64,000 nucleotides of DNA from a virus. Position 1 is the stretch's first letter, and each line of letters begins with the position of its first letter. The stretch spans positions 1 through 64,000 of the IMG/VR virus record IMGVR_UViG_3300031823_000006; one strand, given 5' to 3'. Below, piece after piece: positions 1 through 7,977 of this stretch. The translations under genes and the position numbers were made by a program. The notes beneath the pieces were generated by a model. It made no database searches and had not been told where the DNA came from. It saw only the letters and a program-made list of their open reading frames with translations.

Positions 1-342
1 GTCGGCCTGCCGGGTGATGACGAAGTGATCGCGCTGGCGCACCACATCGCCGTCGATGCGCAGGTGGTTCCGGTCAGCGATCTTGCGCAGCCCATCGCGG
101 CGCACCATCAGCGACACGCCGCCGTCGCCCTCCTCGCCATCCTTGCCGCGCCCGCGATTCTTCACCAGCGATACCTCGCCGGCGAGCGGGTCCAGGTCAT
201 AGCGCGTGGCGAGCTCCACCAGGCGGATCACGTCGGCGTCGCTAGCGCCCTTCGCCACGGTGCCCTGCAACAGCTTGATCCGATCGGGGTGGACAGTCAC
301 GGGCGCATCTGTGCTCAAGGGTCCTGCATCCTTATCCGACAT
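1..342 (-). CDS. recT: RecT-family single-strand annealing protein, N-terminal part
   Basis: Open frame of 114 codons that starts at ATG 342 and runs off the left edge. The start is preceded by GGAGG and the start-associated box ACCCGAGC. The visible part reads like the RecT core: a segment LATRYDLDPLAGEVSLVKNR, then SLMVRRDGLRKIADR, matching the family pattern of a helix, the DPL(A/T)GE strand turn and the DGxRKIA(D/E)R helix. RecT proteins anneal complementary single strands during phage recombination and genome circularisation. It lies just after the late operon terminator, so it belongs to a new transcription unit. The C-terminal half is not in the window. Confidence 0.82.
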   Translation of the reverse strand, partial: MSDKDAGPLSTDAPVTVHPDRIKLLQGTVAKGASDADVIRLVELATRYDLDPLAGEVSLVKNRGRGKDGEEGDGGVSLMVRRDGLRKIADRNHLRIDGDVVRQRDHFVITRQAD

Positions 343-347
343 TGCGA

Positions 348-364
348 CCTCCAAAGGCTCGGGT
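348..364 (-). promoter_or_regulatory. start-associated element before recT (box only)
   Basis: Minus strand reads ACCCGAGC (357-364), then TTTGGAGG, then the recT ATG at 342. This is the same box and Shine-Dalgarno order as in the right half of the window, but without the upstream inverted repeat. Confidence 0.55.
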
Positions 365-416
365 AGATCGCGCGAGGCTACGCCCGCCATCGGACGCCAC
401 AGTCCTCTACGCAAAA

Positions 417-446
417 GAACGGCGCCGTCCCTGGAGACGACGCCGT
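417..446 (-). terminator. hairpin terminator ending the late operon
   Basis: An inverted repeat of AACGGCG and CGCCGTT arms is extended by an inner GACG/CGTC pairing with one mismatch, around a 6-nt loop. On the minus strand it is followed by a T-rich stretch (TTCTTTT). It separates the holin-like gene from recT, so it fits a factor-independent end of the long structural transcript. Confidence 0.7.
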
Positions 447-524
447 TCCCGGCCCAACACAACGCCCCGCTTACCCGAGCAAAGGCAATGTCGGCAAACT
501 TAAGCCTACCGTGCGGTCCCGCTA

Positions 525-929
525 CTACCCGCGCGTATGACCGCCGATGCGAGCTCCAAGCGCCTGCGGCGAGCCCGGCTCAGTAGGCGTGAAGATCGAA
601 CCTGGCGCATCGGGATAGCCGCTGGCGATCAGATCGAGCTTCGCCTGCACCACGCCGTTGACCGTCTTGTGCGCGCTGTACTGATGGACCGCGTGAACGA
701 CCAGCACGACGGCGCCGATCCCGGCGTTGATGATCGCCATAGCTTCGGCGGCCTGCCCGGCGTTCAGGATGCCGTAGAAGACGATGAAGCCGGCGACCTG
801 CTGAACGACCACGAGAATCGACGCGATGCTTGGCGCCTTCGCCGCGGCCAGCACATCGGCCACCAGCCCGTCGATCTCTTCAATGAGGGTCGTGGACCCC
901 TCCGTCTGACTGCCTGCGGGTGCGGACAT
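525..929 (-). CDS. holin-like membrane protein
   Basis: 134 residues from ATG 929, preceded by AGGAGGAAGAAG. Two hydrophobic segments lie about residues 37-58 (IASILVVVQQVAGFIVFYGI) and 68-85 (AIINAGIGAVVLVVHAVHQ), followed by a short polar tail. Length, two-helix layout and position as the last gene of the tail operon fit a phage holin, which would open the membrane for lysins. No sequence family was recognised with certainty, so it could also be another small membrane protein. Confidence 0.55.
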   Translation of the reverse strand: MSAPAGSQTEGSTTLIEEIDGLVADVLAAAKAPSIASILVVVQQVAGFIVFYGILNAGQAAEAMAIINAGIGAVVLVVHAVHQYSAHKTVNGVVQAKLDLIASGYPDAPGSIFTPTEPGSPQALGARIGGHTRG

Positions 930-942
930 TGACTTCTTCCTC

Positions 943-1287
943 CTATGACGATGGTTTAGCGCCATCGCGTTCCGACCGCCACTTCGCGGCCAGCGCCACG
1001 ATCGCGTCATGCAGGTCGGAATTGTCCTCCATCAGCAGGCGGAGCCCCCTTCTGATCTGCGCGCGGCGCTCATCGTAGGTGGGCGGAGCTCCACCCTCCT
1101 CGCGCGGCTTCGCGTCAGGGATGGCCGTGTCGCCCTCGTCACCGTTGAGCCGCTGCTGCACGTCAAGCTGGACGATCTGCTGCTGCCCGAGCATCAACGC
1201 GGCGGCGACGGCCTCCGCACGCTGATCCGCACCGAACACATCGGGGATCGCTGGCTCGTTCTGCCGTGGCTTCGCTGGCGTCGTCAT
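943..1287 (-). CDS. hypothetical protein between tail fibre and holin
   Basis: 114 residues. The ATG at 1287 overlaps the stop of the tail fibre gene (TGATG), so translation is probably coupled. The protein is polar and mostly helical, with a Q/L-rich segment (MLGQQQIVQLDVQQRL) in the middle and a helical C-terminus. Its place directly after the fibre would suit a fibre chaperone or a small virion protein, but no domain is recognisable. Confidence 0.6.
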   Translation of the reverse strand: MTTPAKPRQNEPAIPDVFGADQRAEAVAAALMLGQQQIVQLDVQQRLNGDEGDTAIPDAKPREEGGAPPTYDERRAQIRRGLRLLMEDNSDLHDAIVALAAKWRSERDGAKPSS

Positions 1288-2912
1288 CAGAGAACAAGAT
1301 AGCTTACTTCGACGGGCACCAAAGCAGCATAGTTCGGTGATTCTAGGACCCACGACTCGTTAGCGGGAAGAATGAAATACATCGACGCCTTCCCGGTCTG
1401 TGCGCCTGCCGACTGTTCCCATTCACCGACCTTGACGCCTTCTACCTTGATGACGCACAGAGCGCCGGCACCCGCATTGCCGTGGATCATTACGCTCACA
1501 AAGGTGGGTCGTGTGGTGCTGTACTTAGTCGGCCCAAAGCCGGGTTCATTGGCAGTTTTGTAAGCGCCGTGGAAGATTTCCGTGCCCGCCAGCTTGGAGC
1601 CCGGAATGGTTTCGTTGGCGATCTTGCCGCCCGTGATCGTTTCGTTGGCGATCTTGCCGCCCGTGATCGTTTCGTTGGCGATCTTGCCGCCCGTGATCGT
1701 GAGATTGGCGATCTTCGCGGCCGTGACCGCTTCGTTGCCGAGCTTGCCTTCCGTGACCGCGAGGTTCGCAATCTTGGCGGCCGTGACGGCGAGGTTGCCG
1801 AGCTTACCTTCCGTGACCGCTTCGTTCTTGATCTTCCCGGTTTCAACTGCTTCCGCAGCGAGCTTCGCTGCGGTGACGCCCAGGTTGGCGATATTCGCCG
1901 TGCTTACAGCTTCAGCGCCGATGAACGCCGTAGTGATCGGCGTGGCCTGCCACGTCCCGGCCGTGACCACACCGACCGTCGTGATCGCGCCCGAGCCCGC
2001 CGCCGGCGCGCGGCTCGTGTCCACAGGATGAACATGGTCCTGCCGAGCCCACAGATTCGAGACGCCCGCCGTCGCAACGCCGTCGATGATCGGCGCGGCC
2101 GTAGCGCCCTGGCCAATGACGTAGGCCGTTGTGGCGATCTTCGTGGTGTTGTCGTTCGTGGCCGGCGTCGTACTCGTGCCACCACCGGCGAGCGTCGCTG
2201 TTTCAGTGACGTTCAGCTTGCCGGCCACGATCAATTCGGAGCCCGAGCGTTCGAGCGTCGGGCCGCCAACCCACTCGATCGAGCCGTTAGCGAGGAAACG
2301 CACCTTCGCCGTCGAGCCCTGGATCAGTTCGAGCAGGACGTTCCCGCCTTCCGGCGAGGCGAGCTTCGCCACCGCAGCGGTCGCTCCGGCGATCCCCACA
2401 CCCGACAAGGCGGACACCGAGACGAGCGGCTGCGTCGGTGTCAGCGGATCGGTGGAGCGGATCGTGCCTACCGACTGGCGAATCCCGATGATCTTCGCGC
2501 CATCCCAATCGACTTCGCCCACCTTCTGCGCCGCAGCGATGCCGCCACCGCTCGGGAGCGTGCCGTGCGTGACGACGCGCAGCGCGAAGGCATAGTTCGT
2601 TTCGTCGTTCTCGCCTTCGCCTTCGTGCGTCGGCGCGTGGAAGACATTGGCGGTCGTCGTCGCCACTATGTCGTAGGTCTGCGCGGCGCCGGACGGGACC
2701 GCTGCATCGACCTCCGCTTCGACGTAGCGCCACAGCCCATCGACGCCGAGCGATAGCTGCTCCTGCGCATCGACTGGCGCCATCACCACACCCGCGCTCT
2801 TGGCTGCGATGTTCAGGTTCGAGAGCGGCGAGAGGAACGCCGCCACAGCGTTCGGCCAGTCCGCCGGGAGCTTTTCCAACGGCGCAAAATCCCTATAGCG
2901 GCCCTCAGCCAT
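1287..2912 (-). CDS. tail fibre protein with decapeptide repeats
   Basis: 541 residues from ATG 2912, chosen because it lies 6 nt after the -10 of a leaderless late promoter; a GTG six bases upstream (2918) is the alternative. The N-terminal half (DFAPLEKLPADWPNAVAAFL) should attach to the baseplate. Residues about 325-445 are tandem ten-residue units of the type AVTxAKIANL or TITGGKIANE, a pattern common in trimeric fibre shafts. The last 100 residues form a compact beta-rich end, the likely receptor-binding tip. The gene follows the gpI-like baseplate gene, the normal place of a fibre. The repeats resemble those of the gene at 19611-20741. Confidence 0.8.
   Translation of the reverse strand: MAEGRYRDFAPLEKLPADWPNAVAAFLSPLSNLNIAAKSAGVVMAPVDAQEQLSLGVDGLWRYVEAEVDAAVPSGAAQTYDIVATTTANVFHAPTHEGEGENDETNYAFALRVVTHGTLPSGGGIAAAQKVGEVDWDGAKIIGIRQSVGTIRSTDPLTPTQPLVSVSALSGVGIAGATAAVAKLASPEGGNVLLELIQGSTAKVRFLANGSIEWVGGPTLERSGSELIVAGKLNVTETATLAGGGTSTTPATNDNTTKIATTAYVIGQGATAAPIIDGVATAGVSNLWARQDHVHPVDTSRAPAAGSGAITTVGVVTAGTWQATPITTAFIGAEAVSTANIANLGVTAAKLAAEAVETGKIKNEAVTEGKLGNLAVTAAKIANLAVTEGKLGNEAVTAAKIANLTITGGKIANETITGGKIANETITGGKIANETIPGSKLAGTEIFHGAYKTANEPGFGPTKYSTTRPTFVSVMIHGNAGAGALCVIKVEGVKVGEWEQSAGAQTGKASMYFILPANESWVLESPNYAALVPVEVSYLVL
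1590..1930. repeat. 30-bp tandem repeats in the tail fibre gene
   Basis: The unit (plus strand) contains tcgttggcgatcttgccg and is repeated perfectly three times between about 1609 and 1700. Imperfect copies continue to about 1930. Each 30-bp unit encodes one ten-residue shaft repeat. Perfect copies suggest recent slippage, so copy number may vary between isolates. Confidence 0.85.
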
Positions 2913-2918
2913 CGGCAC

Positions 2919-2947
2919 AGGGTAAGCGCGCGCAGACGCTCTAACCC
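2919..2947 (-). promoter_or_regulatory. late-type leaderless promoter before the tail fibre gene
   Basis: Minus strand GGGTTA at 2942-2947, a spacer of exactly 17 bp, then TACCCT at 2919-2924. The ATG at 2912 begins after 6 more bases, where transcription would be expected to start. It shares sequence and spacing with six other sites in the window. Confidence 0.6.
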
Positions 2948-2951
2948 CGCG

Positions 2952-3503
2952 CTACAGCGGGTCGTGATCCAGTTTGGACTCGTCCAGGAGGAAGCCTTCA
3001 GTGGCCGTGATGTTCAGCTTGATATGCGCCGGCGTCAGGCGTTCGATCAGCCGCTTGAGCGTCCCGAACCAAAACGACGCCGTGGCGAACGGCAGGATCA
3101 CATGCACTTCGTTCGGTTCCGGTGTGCCGGAGTCGCCTTTGATGTGGTCGATGTAGAGCCACCCCGAGCCCGCGAGGAAGCGGATCACGACCTCCCAATG
3201 GATGCCAGTCGGGTTGGCCGCGAGCGCGCGCAGGAACGCCGTCACGATCTTCTGCCTGTCTTCGGTGCTGATGCCTGCCGGTTCGACCTCGGCGCCGACC
3301 GTGATCTCCCACAGCTTGAGCAGGATCGTCGCTTCGCTCGGGACCGACTGCATCCGCATCGTGTTGATCGCTTCTTCGGCGCGTTCGATCTCCTTCGCGT
3401 AGGCGTGAGCGACCGCCATATGGTCGGGGTCCTGGCGCACGAACGGCGGGAGCTCCCCGAGAATCTGCCGGCCGAGCGGCGTCAGCAGCGATTCGAGCGG
3501 CAC
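2952..3503 (-). CDS. baseplate wedge protein, P2 gpI/YmfQ-like
   Basis: 183 residues, starting right after the baseplate J gene. It begins MPLESLLTPLGRQILGELP and ends in a C-terminal domain that closes with KLNITATEG. Size, position between J and the fibre, and a helical N-terminus are typical of the gpI/YmfQ group, which joins the outer baseplate ring to the fibre. Assignment rests mainly on gene order; similarity visible by eye is moderate. Confidence 0.7.
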   Translation of the reverse strand: MPLESLLTPLGRQILGELPPFVRQDPDHMAVAHAYAKEIERAEEAINTMRMQSVPSEATILLKLWEITVGAEVEPAGISTEDRQKIVTAFLRALAANPTGIHWEVVIRFLAGSGWLYIDHIKGDSGTPEPNEVHVILPFATASFWFGTLKRLIERLTPAHIKLNITATEGFLLDESKLDHDPL

Positions 3504-3504
3504 G

Positions 3505-4725
3505 CTACTCCTTCCCCGGTTCGGCGTCGGTGAAGGCGACGGCGTGCAGGCGCGCGACCTGCGGCGGCGTTTCCGTGGGATGCAAGGATTCTTCGTGGCC
3601 GTTGAGCTTGACTTCTGACACGTCCTTCACACCGACGACTTCCACAATCGCCGCGATCACCTTCGTCCAGACGACCTCTTCACCGGAGCCCAGCCCGTCG
3701 ATGTAGTTGCGCACGGCGTCTTCGATCACTTCGGAGAGCCCGATCAGCGAGTGCGCGCCGTCGAGGTTGTACGCGGCCTCGAACGTGATCTTCGCGCCGA
3801 CCGTCACTTCGAGGTTCGTGGCTGTCTTGACCGTGATTTCAGCGCCCACCGAGCCGACGCCGTGATTCTGGCCCGTGCCGGGGTCCAGGTATTCCTCCAG
3901 GTGTTCAACCACTTCGGGTTCGAGCTCGTTCCCCGCGTCGTCGGTAGCAACGATCAGGATGGTGCCTGCGCCTTCCCACAGCGGGATCACCGTCACTCGA
4001 CCGCCGAGCGGGCAGCGCAGCCCGTCGTTGGCCTGGAGCCATTCACGCACGACCTTCAGATACCAGTAGACGTTCGCTGTCGGGTTGCCGGCGAATACCT
4101 CCAACAGCCGTTCCTTCAGGCTTTCGTCGCCCTCTTCGTCGGAGCCGCCGAACGTCGCATCGGTGTTCGAGATGGCCGTCACGCCGGGGACCTGCGAGTC
4201 GAGATTGGTGATCGCGCCTGCGGCGACGTTGCCCGAGCTCCCCGAGTTCGTCGCCTGCACCGCGAGCGACACCGTGCCAGCGCCGCCAACGGTGCCCGTC
4301 TCGACCACGATGAAGTCCACGGGTTCGATGCCCGACCCTTCGACCGGCACCGTCGAGACTTCCGTGCCCGCCGGGATCACAGTGTCTTCCGGTGCGTGGA
4401 AGGTGACGGTGCCCACCGCCGACGTTGCCTTCGTCCGTTCGAGTTCGTACACCGCGGCGATCGAGTCGAGGTACGGTCCCCACGTCCACAGCGGCATAGA
4501 CGACGCCGGCGCCTCGCTCCCCGCAAGGTCGTACAGCCTGGCGATCTCCCGCGCGCCCGGCCTCGTGTTCATCCAGAAGAAGCTCCCCTCCCGCGTGTCC
4601 GTCCAGGTGGGATCGGTCGGCTCGACGCCTTCATTCGCCCATTCCGACATGCGCGTCCACACCGATTCCTCGCTCTCGTCAAAGAGCGGCAGGAAGTCAA
4701 GTCGATCGGGGATCAACACAGTCAT
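3505..4725 (-). CDS. baseplate J-like protein (gpJ/XkdT)
   Basis: 406 residues. The N-terminus is helical (WTRMSEWANEGVEPTDPTWT), followed by the characteristic central beta region with GTVTFHAPEDTVIPAGTEVS, which matches the G(x)4F...IPAGT pattern of baseplate J proteins, and DESLKERLLEVFAGNPTAN, which corresponds to the family E(S/T)(D/L)ExLRxR motif. These proteins form the wedge ring of contractile tails and trigger sheath contraction. It lies between the gp25-like and gpI-like genes, in the canonical P2/PBSX order. Confidence 0.9.
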   Translation of the reverse strand: MTVLIPDRLDFLPLFDESEESVWTRMSEWANEGVEPTDPTWTDTREGSFFWMNTRPGAREIARLYDLAGSEAPASSMPLWTWGPYLDSIAAVYELERTKATSAVGTVTFHAPEDTVIPAGTEVSTVPVEGSGIEPVDFIVVETGTVGGAGTVSLAVQATNSGSSGNVAAGAITNLDSQVPGVTAISNTDATFGGSDEEGDESLKERLLEVFAGNPTANVYWYLKVVREWLQANDGLRCPLGGRVTVIPLWEGAGTILIVATDDAGNELEPEVVEHLEEYLDPGTGQNHGVGSVGAEITVKTATNLEVTVGAKITFEAAYNLDGAHSLIGLSEVIEDAVRNYIDGLGSGEEVVWTKVIAAIVEVVGVKDVSEVKLNGHEESLHPTETPPQVARLHAVAFTDAEPGKE

Positions 4726-4727
4726 GG

Positions 4728-5354
4728 TTAGCGGCCTCCCGCAAGGTTGACGCGCGTGTCGGTCAGGGCGACGCGCTGCTGATTATCGAGAACGATGCGG
4801 AACATGGGCACGAGCACGCACCGGGTCAACGGTTCCCACACAGGATTGAATCCTTCGACGGCGCTGATCCGGTCATGCACGAGCAACGCTTCTTCAGCGC
4901 GCGCCGAGAAGTCCGCTAGGAGCTCCACGACGTTCAGCGCGCCGATCAACTCCTCCGGGTCTTCCATGCCGAACTGATCGCTGAAGACGGCGAAGGCATA
5001 GCGCGCTGTGCGCAACGCCATCTGCGCCCACATCTTCACGGCGTCCACACCGAACACCGGCGTCGGTGCCTGCCCGGCGCGCACCATGCGCCCCTGCGAG
5101 AAGTCGAACAACCACGACATTCCCAGCGGGATCGGTTCGACGCCCTGCACCGGTGCGATCGAGGGGATGGCCGCCGAGAGCGCGGTGGCGAGCGCTTCTT
5201 CGGGCGACGGCGCGGGTTCGGGCGGCACGAGTTCATAGCTCGCGTCCTCCGGCACGCTCAACGGATCGGTAGGCAGCCCCGCGCCACCCTCGATCCCCAG
5301 TTCCTCCGGGTTGATCGTCAGGTGAACGAAGATCGGTCCCTCGATGCGGCTCAT
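4728..5354 (-). CDS. baseplate wedge protein, gp25/DUF2634-like
   Basis: 208 residues. The start overlaps the end of the previous gene (ATGA). The centre has IPLGMSWLFDFSQGRMV and later MWAQMALRTARYAFAVFSDQ, the layout seen in XkdS/gp25-like wedge proteins where an aromatic motif precedes a helix and an RY(x)F(x)(I/V)(Y/F)(S/D) segment. It would contact the sheath initiator and the J protein. The acidic/proline-rich N-terminal region (about residues 25-55) is unusual. Confidence 0.7.
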   Translation of the reverse strand: MSRIEGPIFVHLTINPEELGIEGGAGLPTDPLSVPEDASYELVPPEPAPSPEEALATALSAAIPSIAPVQGVEPIPLGMSWLFDFSQGRMVRAGQAPTPVFGVDAVKMWAQMALRTARYAFAVFSDQFGMEDPEELIGALNVVELLADFSARAEEALLVHDRISAVEGFNPVWEPLTRCVLVPMFRIVLDNQQRVALTDTRVNLAGGR

Positions 5355-5662
5355 GGCGCGCTCCCGCTCACCACGTCATAGGCGCTGTACTCCTCGTCGG
5401 AGTAGTGGACGAGCACCACGTCACCGATCGAGAGCCCCGGCGTTTCCATGTACTTGCGGACCCATTGTGTGAGCTCCAGGTCGGGGTCGTCTTCTTCCAA
5501 CGTGAGCTCGCCCTGCAACTGGCCGATCATCAGCGGTTCGAGCCCGAGCACCTTCCACCGTTCGGTGCGGCTCGCGTTGGCGACGTGGCGCCCCATCATG
5601 CCGTCGAGCTCGTCCGCGAGCTCGTCCCACACAGCGATGCCGGACTTCAAGCCCGAGCTCAT
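5351..5662 (-). CDS. small baseplate protein, XkdR/DUF2577-like
   Basis: 103 residues from ATG 5662, overlapping the preceding stop. After a short helix it shows a PLMIGQLQGELTLEE strand pair and ends LSIGDVVLVHYSDEEY, the beta-barrel pattern of XkdR-like proteins (GDxVLxxR/H near the C-terminus). In PBSX-type tails this gene lies between the hub and gp25, as here. Function is inferred from order and pattern. Confidence 0.6.
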   Translation of the reverse strand: MSSGLKSGIAVWDELADELDGMMGRHVANASRTERWKVLGLEPLMIGQLQGELTLEEDDPDLELTQWVRKYMETPGLSIGDVVLVHYSDEEYSAYDVVSGSAP

Positions 5663-6018
5663 CCGACGAGCTCCACAACGGCCGGGATCGACGTGCTGCT
5701 CAGCAGCGCGAGCGAGAGGAACGCGCGGCGCTGGAGCGCGAGCGGTGTGTTGAGCGCACCGCTCGCTGCGAGCACGTACACGAAGCACGCGCGTTCGTTG
5801 GCCTCCACCCGGATCACACGGCCCACCAGCGACGCGAGCGCGCCCGTTGGGCTCACCAGCGCGAAGGACCCGACCTCCGGCGAGAGCGTGGTGTCATACC
5901 AGCCCGTTTCCCACGTGCCGGCGAGCACTTCCTGGAGCGGAGCGCCCTGAAAGAGCGACTGTGCATCAGCGAAGCAACGCCGCCCGATCAGCACCTTCGG
6001 GTCCACGGTCACGGTCAT
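5659..6018 (-). CDS. baseplate-associated protein of unknown fold
   Basis: 119 residues starting MTVTVDPKVLIGRRCFADA. The middle is beta-rich (LVGRVIRVEANERACFVYVL), and the tail contains a stretch of small residues and leucines. It lies between the hub protein and the XkdR-like gene with four-base overlaps on both sides, so it is almost surely a baseplate component. No precise homologue was recognised. Confidence 0.65.
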   Translation of the reverse strand: MTVTVDPKVLIGRRCFADAQSLFQGAPLQEVLAGTWETGWYDTTLSPEVGSFALVSPTGALASLVGRVIRVEANERACFVYVLAASGALNTPLALQRRAFLSLALLSSTSIPAVVELVG

Positions 6019-7175
6019 TCGCTCGTCACCACCACCGGCTGCTCGATCGAGCCGAGCACGGCCGTCTCTTCGTAGAGCTCCTGCTGCGCCTGCGGCGAGG
6101 CGAACGGGTCGAGTGTGGAGACGGTCATTTCAGTGTTGTATTCCCCGCCGGCGACGCTGTTGTTGACCGTGGCGCAGTAGACGAACGAGTCCTTGCCCGA
6201 GAAGCCCTGCGTGGGAAGATCAAGCTGGATACCTTCACCACGGCGAATGAAGGGGATGCCGGGATGCGTGACCGTCGCCGTCTTGTAGGCCAGCAGGTCG
6301 GCCGCGAGCGCGCGCTTCGTCCGCGCCTCCAGGTCGGCTTGTGACTGCACGCGGCCAAAGTGCTTCTGTGCAGGCACGTAGCCAAGCTGCTGCACCGTCG
6401 CCTTGTGCTGTGCGACGTAGTGAAGCTGCTTACGCGCGTGCCCGTCTCCCACATAGCCGTAGCCTCGAACCACCGTCACAGGGTAGGTCTGCCCGGTGTC
6501 GGACGTGAGCGCGTGCGTGATCTGATCCTTGAGCACATACAGGAGCGGGTTGCGCTGATATTCAACGACCTCGAAGTGCCCGTTCACCATCCGCATCACG
6601 TAGCGGACACCGTGCGCGTGGTTCTCGGCCTGCCACGCCTTCGTGATCGCTTCGATGCCCGAGCCCGTCAAGCTGAAGTGCTGGCGCAGCTTGCCCTTCA
6701 GTAGCTTGCCGACCTTCATCCCGAGCCGCTTGGCGACGGCGCGCGTGATTTCGTCAGCCGTCCAGCCGTTGCGCCGCTTGGACGTGCGGAGGAAGTGCCA
6801 CACCAGCTTGTCGCGGCGCAGCGCGTCCATTTCGTCCACGAGCGTCACCGAAGTCGAGAACGTCTCCGTGGTGTCCTGCGGCGCCTCGCACCGCATCGTC
6901 CACAGGTTGTAACGCTTGCCCTGCCAGTCGGTATCGCACCTGATCCGATGCCCGCGCGCCACCCAAATGTAGGCGCCGTCCGGGTGCTGAATCCCCACGT
7001 TGCCGCCCAGCGACGTGCCTTCGTCCTGCCATTCGAGCGTCGGCGCCATCCCCGTGATATCGAGTGGTGGTCGTCCACCCCGCAGCAGCGTGAGATAGAA
7101 CTGAAAGTCGCCCGGCGTGATCGGCGGCAGCTTGTGGCCGTAGTAGCGCGCGAGGTTCGGTGTCTTCGAGCTCAC
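6015..7175 (-). CDS. baseplate hub protein, XkdQ/gpD-like
   Basis: 386 residues from GTG 7175 (GTGA overlap with the LysM gene). It contains a beta-rich N-terminus, WTADEITRAVAKRLGMKVG at about 135-155 (the typical second hub domain with a helical T(A/D)xI motif) and further beta domains including VTHPGIPFIRRGEGIQLDL near the end, which matches the hub pattern of a preserved L(x)P(x)(I/F)xxGExVxL(x)L strand. It sits between the tail LysM protein and the small baseplate genes, as in PBSX and P2. The hub closes the tail tube. Confidence 0.75.
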   Translation of the reverse strand: MSSKTPNLARYYGHKLPPITPGDFQFYLTLLRGGRPPLDITGMAPTLEWQDEGTSLGGNVGIQHPDGAYIWVARGHRIRCDTDWQGKRYNLWTMRCEAPQDTTETFSTSVTLVDEMDALRRDKLVWHFLRTSKRRNGWTADEITRAVAKRLGMKVGKLLKGKLRQHFSLTGSGIEAITKAWQAENHAHGVRYVMRMVNGHFEVVEYQRNPLLYVLKDQITHALTSDTGQTYPVTVVRGYGYVGDGHARKQLHYVAQHKATVQQLGYVPAQKHFGRVQSQADLEARTKRALAADLLAYKTATVTHPGIPFIRRGEGIQLDLPTQGFSGKDSFVYCATVNNSVAGGEYNTEMTVSTLDPFASPQAQQELYEETAVLGSIEQPVVVTSE

Positions 7176-7426
7176 AGGATCGCCACGGTCCCTGCTGTCG
7201 TCGCCTGCAACTGCTTGGACGTGGCCGGCTGCCACGCGGGAATCTTCAGCGTGCCGCCCTTCGCGTAGCGCGTGCTCTGCATGATCGGCGTGGAGAAGCC
7301 CCACGAGCGGAAGCCGTTGGCTTCAGCGATGGCGAGCCACCCTTCATAGGCGCCGTAATACTCAAACGCCAGCGACTCCAGCGTGTCGGTGTCCACGAGT
7401 TCGTGTGTGGTCGGCAGCGCTTCCAT
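7172..7426 (-). CDS. LysM-domain tail protein (gpX/XkdP-like)
   Basis: 84 residues from ATG 7426. A LysM-like fold is visible: THELVDTDTLESLAFEYYG, then WLAIAEANGF, and a closing strand TLKIPAW. Small LysM proteins of this kind (P2 gpX, the end of XkdP) sit on the tail tube tip next to the hub. The overlap with both neighbours indicates coupled translation. Confidence 0.8.
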   Translation of the reverse strand: MEALPTTHELVDTDTLESLAFEYYGAYEGWLAIAEANGFRSWGFSTPIMQSTRYAKGGTLKIPAWQPATSKQLQATTAGTVAIL

Positions 7427-7977
7427 CACGCGCTCGTCTTCTGCGCGAACTGCCTGACCACGACCGGCAGCCTGCCGTTGCGCTTGCGGGAGCTCTTGCC
7501 CGTCGTCGCGCGCCCCGCTCGCGCGCTGCGCCACTGTGCCACCTGAATGATCCAGTACCACGAGTCGGCCTCTTTGCCCTTCATCGTCTGCTGCAAGCTG
7601 CGCATCGTGGCGTGCATGTGGTGGAACACGCTCTGCCGGCTCGGGATCGTCAGCAGCAGGTCGAACGGTGTCCGCGCGTTGTTGATCGCCTCCAGCGCCG
7701 CCTTCATCTCCTCATGCGTGAGCGCGACGCCCGGCTGCACATACCAGTCCGGTGTCGCGTCGAGCGTGACCGTGTTCAACGTCATCGTGGAGAGCTTCGG
7801 GCCGCTCCCCTTCTGCGAGAAGTCGCCGGCGCCGACCGACGTGTAATCAGTGTGCGAGCCTTCGGTGGTCAGGCCGGTGTCTTCGAGCAGCACCGGCAGG
7901 TAGAACTTCCCCTTCAGCGCGTGCGTGTCAGTGACACCACCGCCGAGAGCTTGGAAGCGCGCGAGCATCCCGGCCAT
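7426..7977 (-). CDS. tail tip protein following the tape measure
   Basis: 183 residues, ATG at the tape measure stop. It has a beta-rich first two thirds (DSWYWIIQVAQW, with an ALEAINNARTPFDLLLTIP helix-strand segment) and a basic C-terminus ending RLPVVVRQFAQKTSA. The position between tape measure and LysM gene corresponds to the main body of PBSX XkdP, so it may be the other half of a split XkdP. No catalytic motif is seen. Confidence 0.6.
   Translation of the reverse strand: MAGMLARFQALGGGVTDTHALKGKFYLPVLLEDTGLTTEGSHTDYTSVGAGDFSQKGSGPKLSTMTLNTVTLDATPDWYVQPGVALTHEEMKAALEAINNARTPFDLLLTIPSRQSVFHHMHATMRSLQQTMKGKEADSWYWIIQVAQWRSARAGRATTGKSSRKRNGRLPVVVRQFAQKTSA

Noticed and set aside
474-586. 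ACCCGAGC on the plus strand followed by AAAGG and a 32-codon frame (ATG 488)
   Set aside because: One such 8-mer is expected a few times by chance, there is no inverted repeat, the ribosome site is weak and the frame lies antisense to the holin-like gene.
1590-1930. CRISPR-like 30-bp repeats
   Set aside because: Repeats are contiguous, in frame and code for fibre units; there are no spacers.
1482-2756. Long plus-strand open frame opposite the tail fibre
   Set aside because: Arg-rich mirror of a GC-rich minus gene with no folded pattern and no ribosome site.
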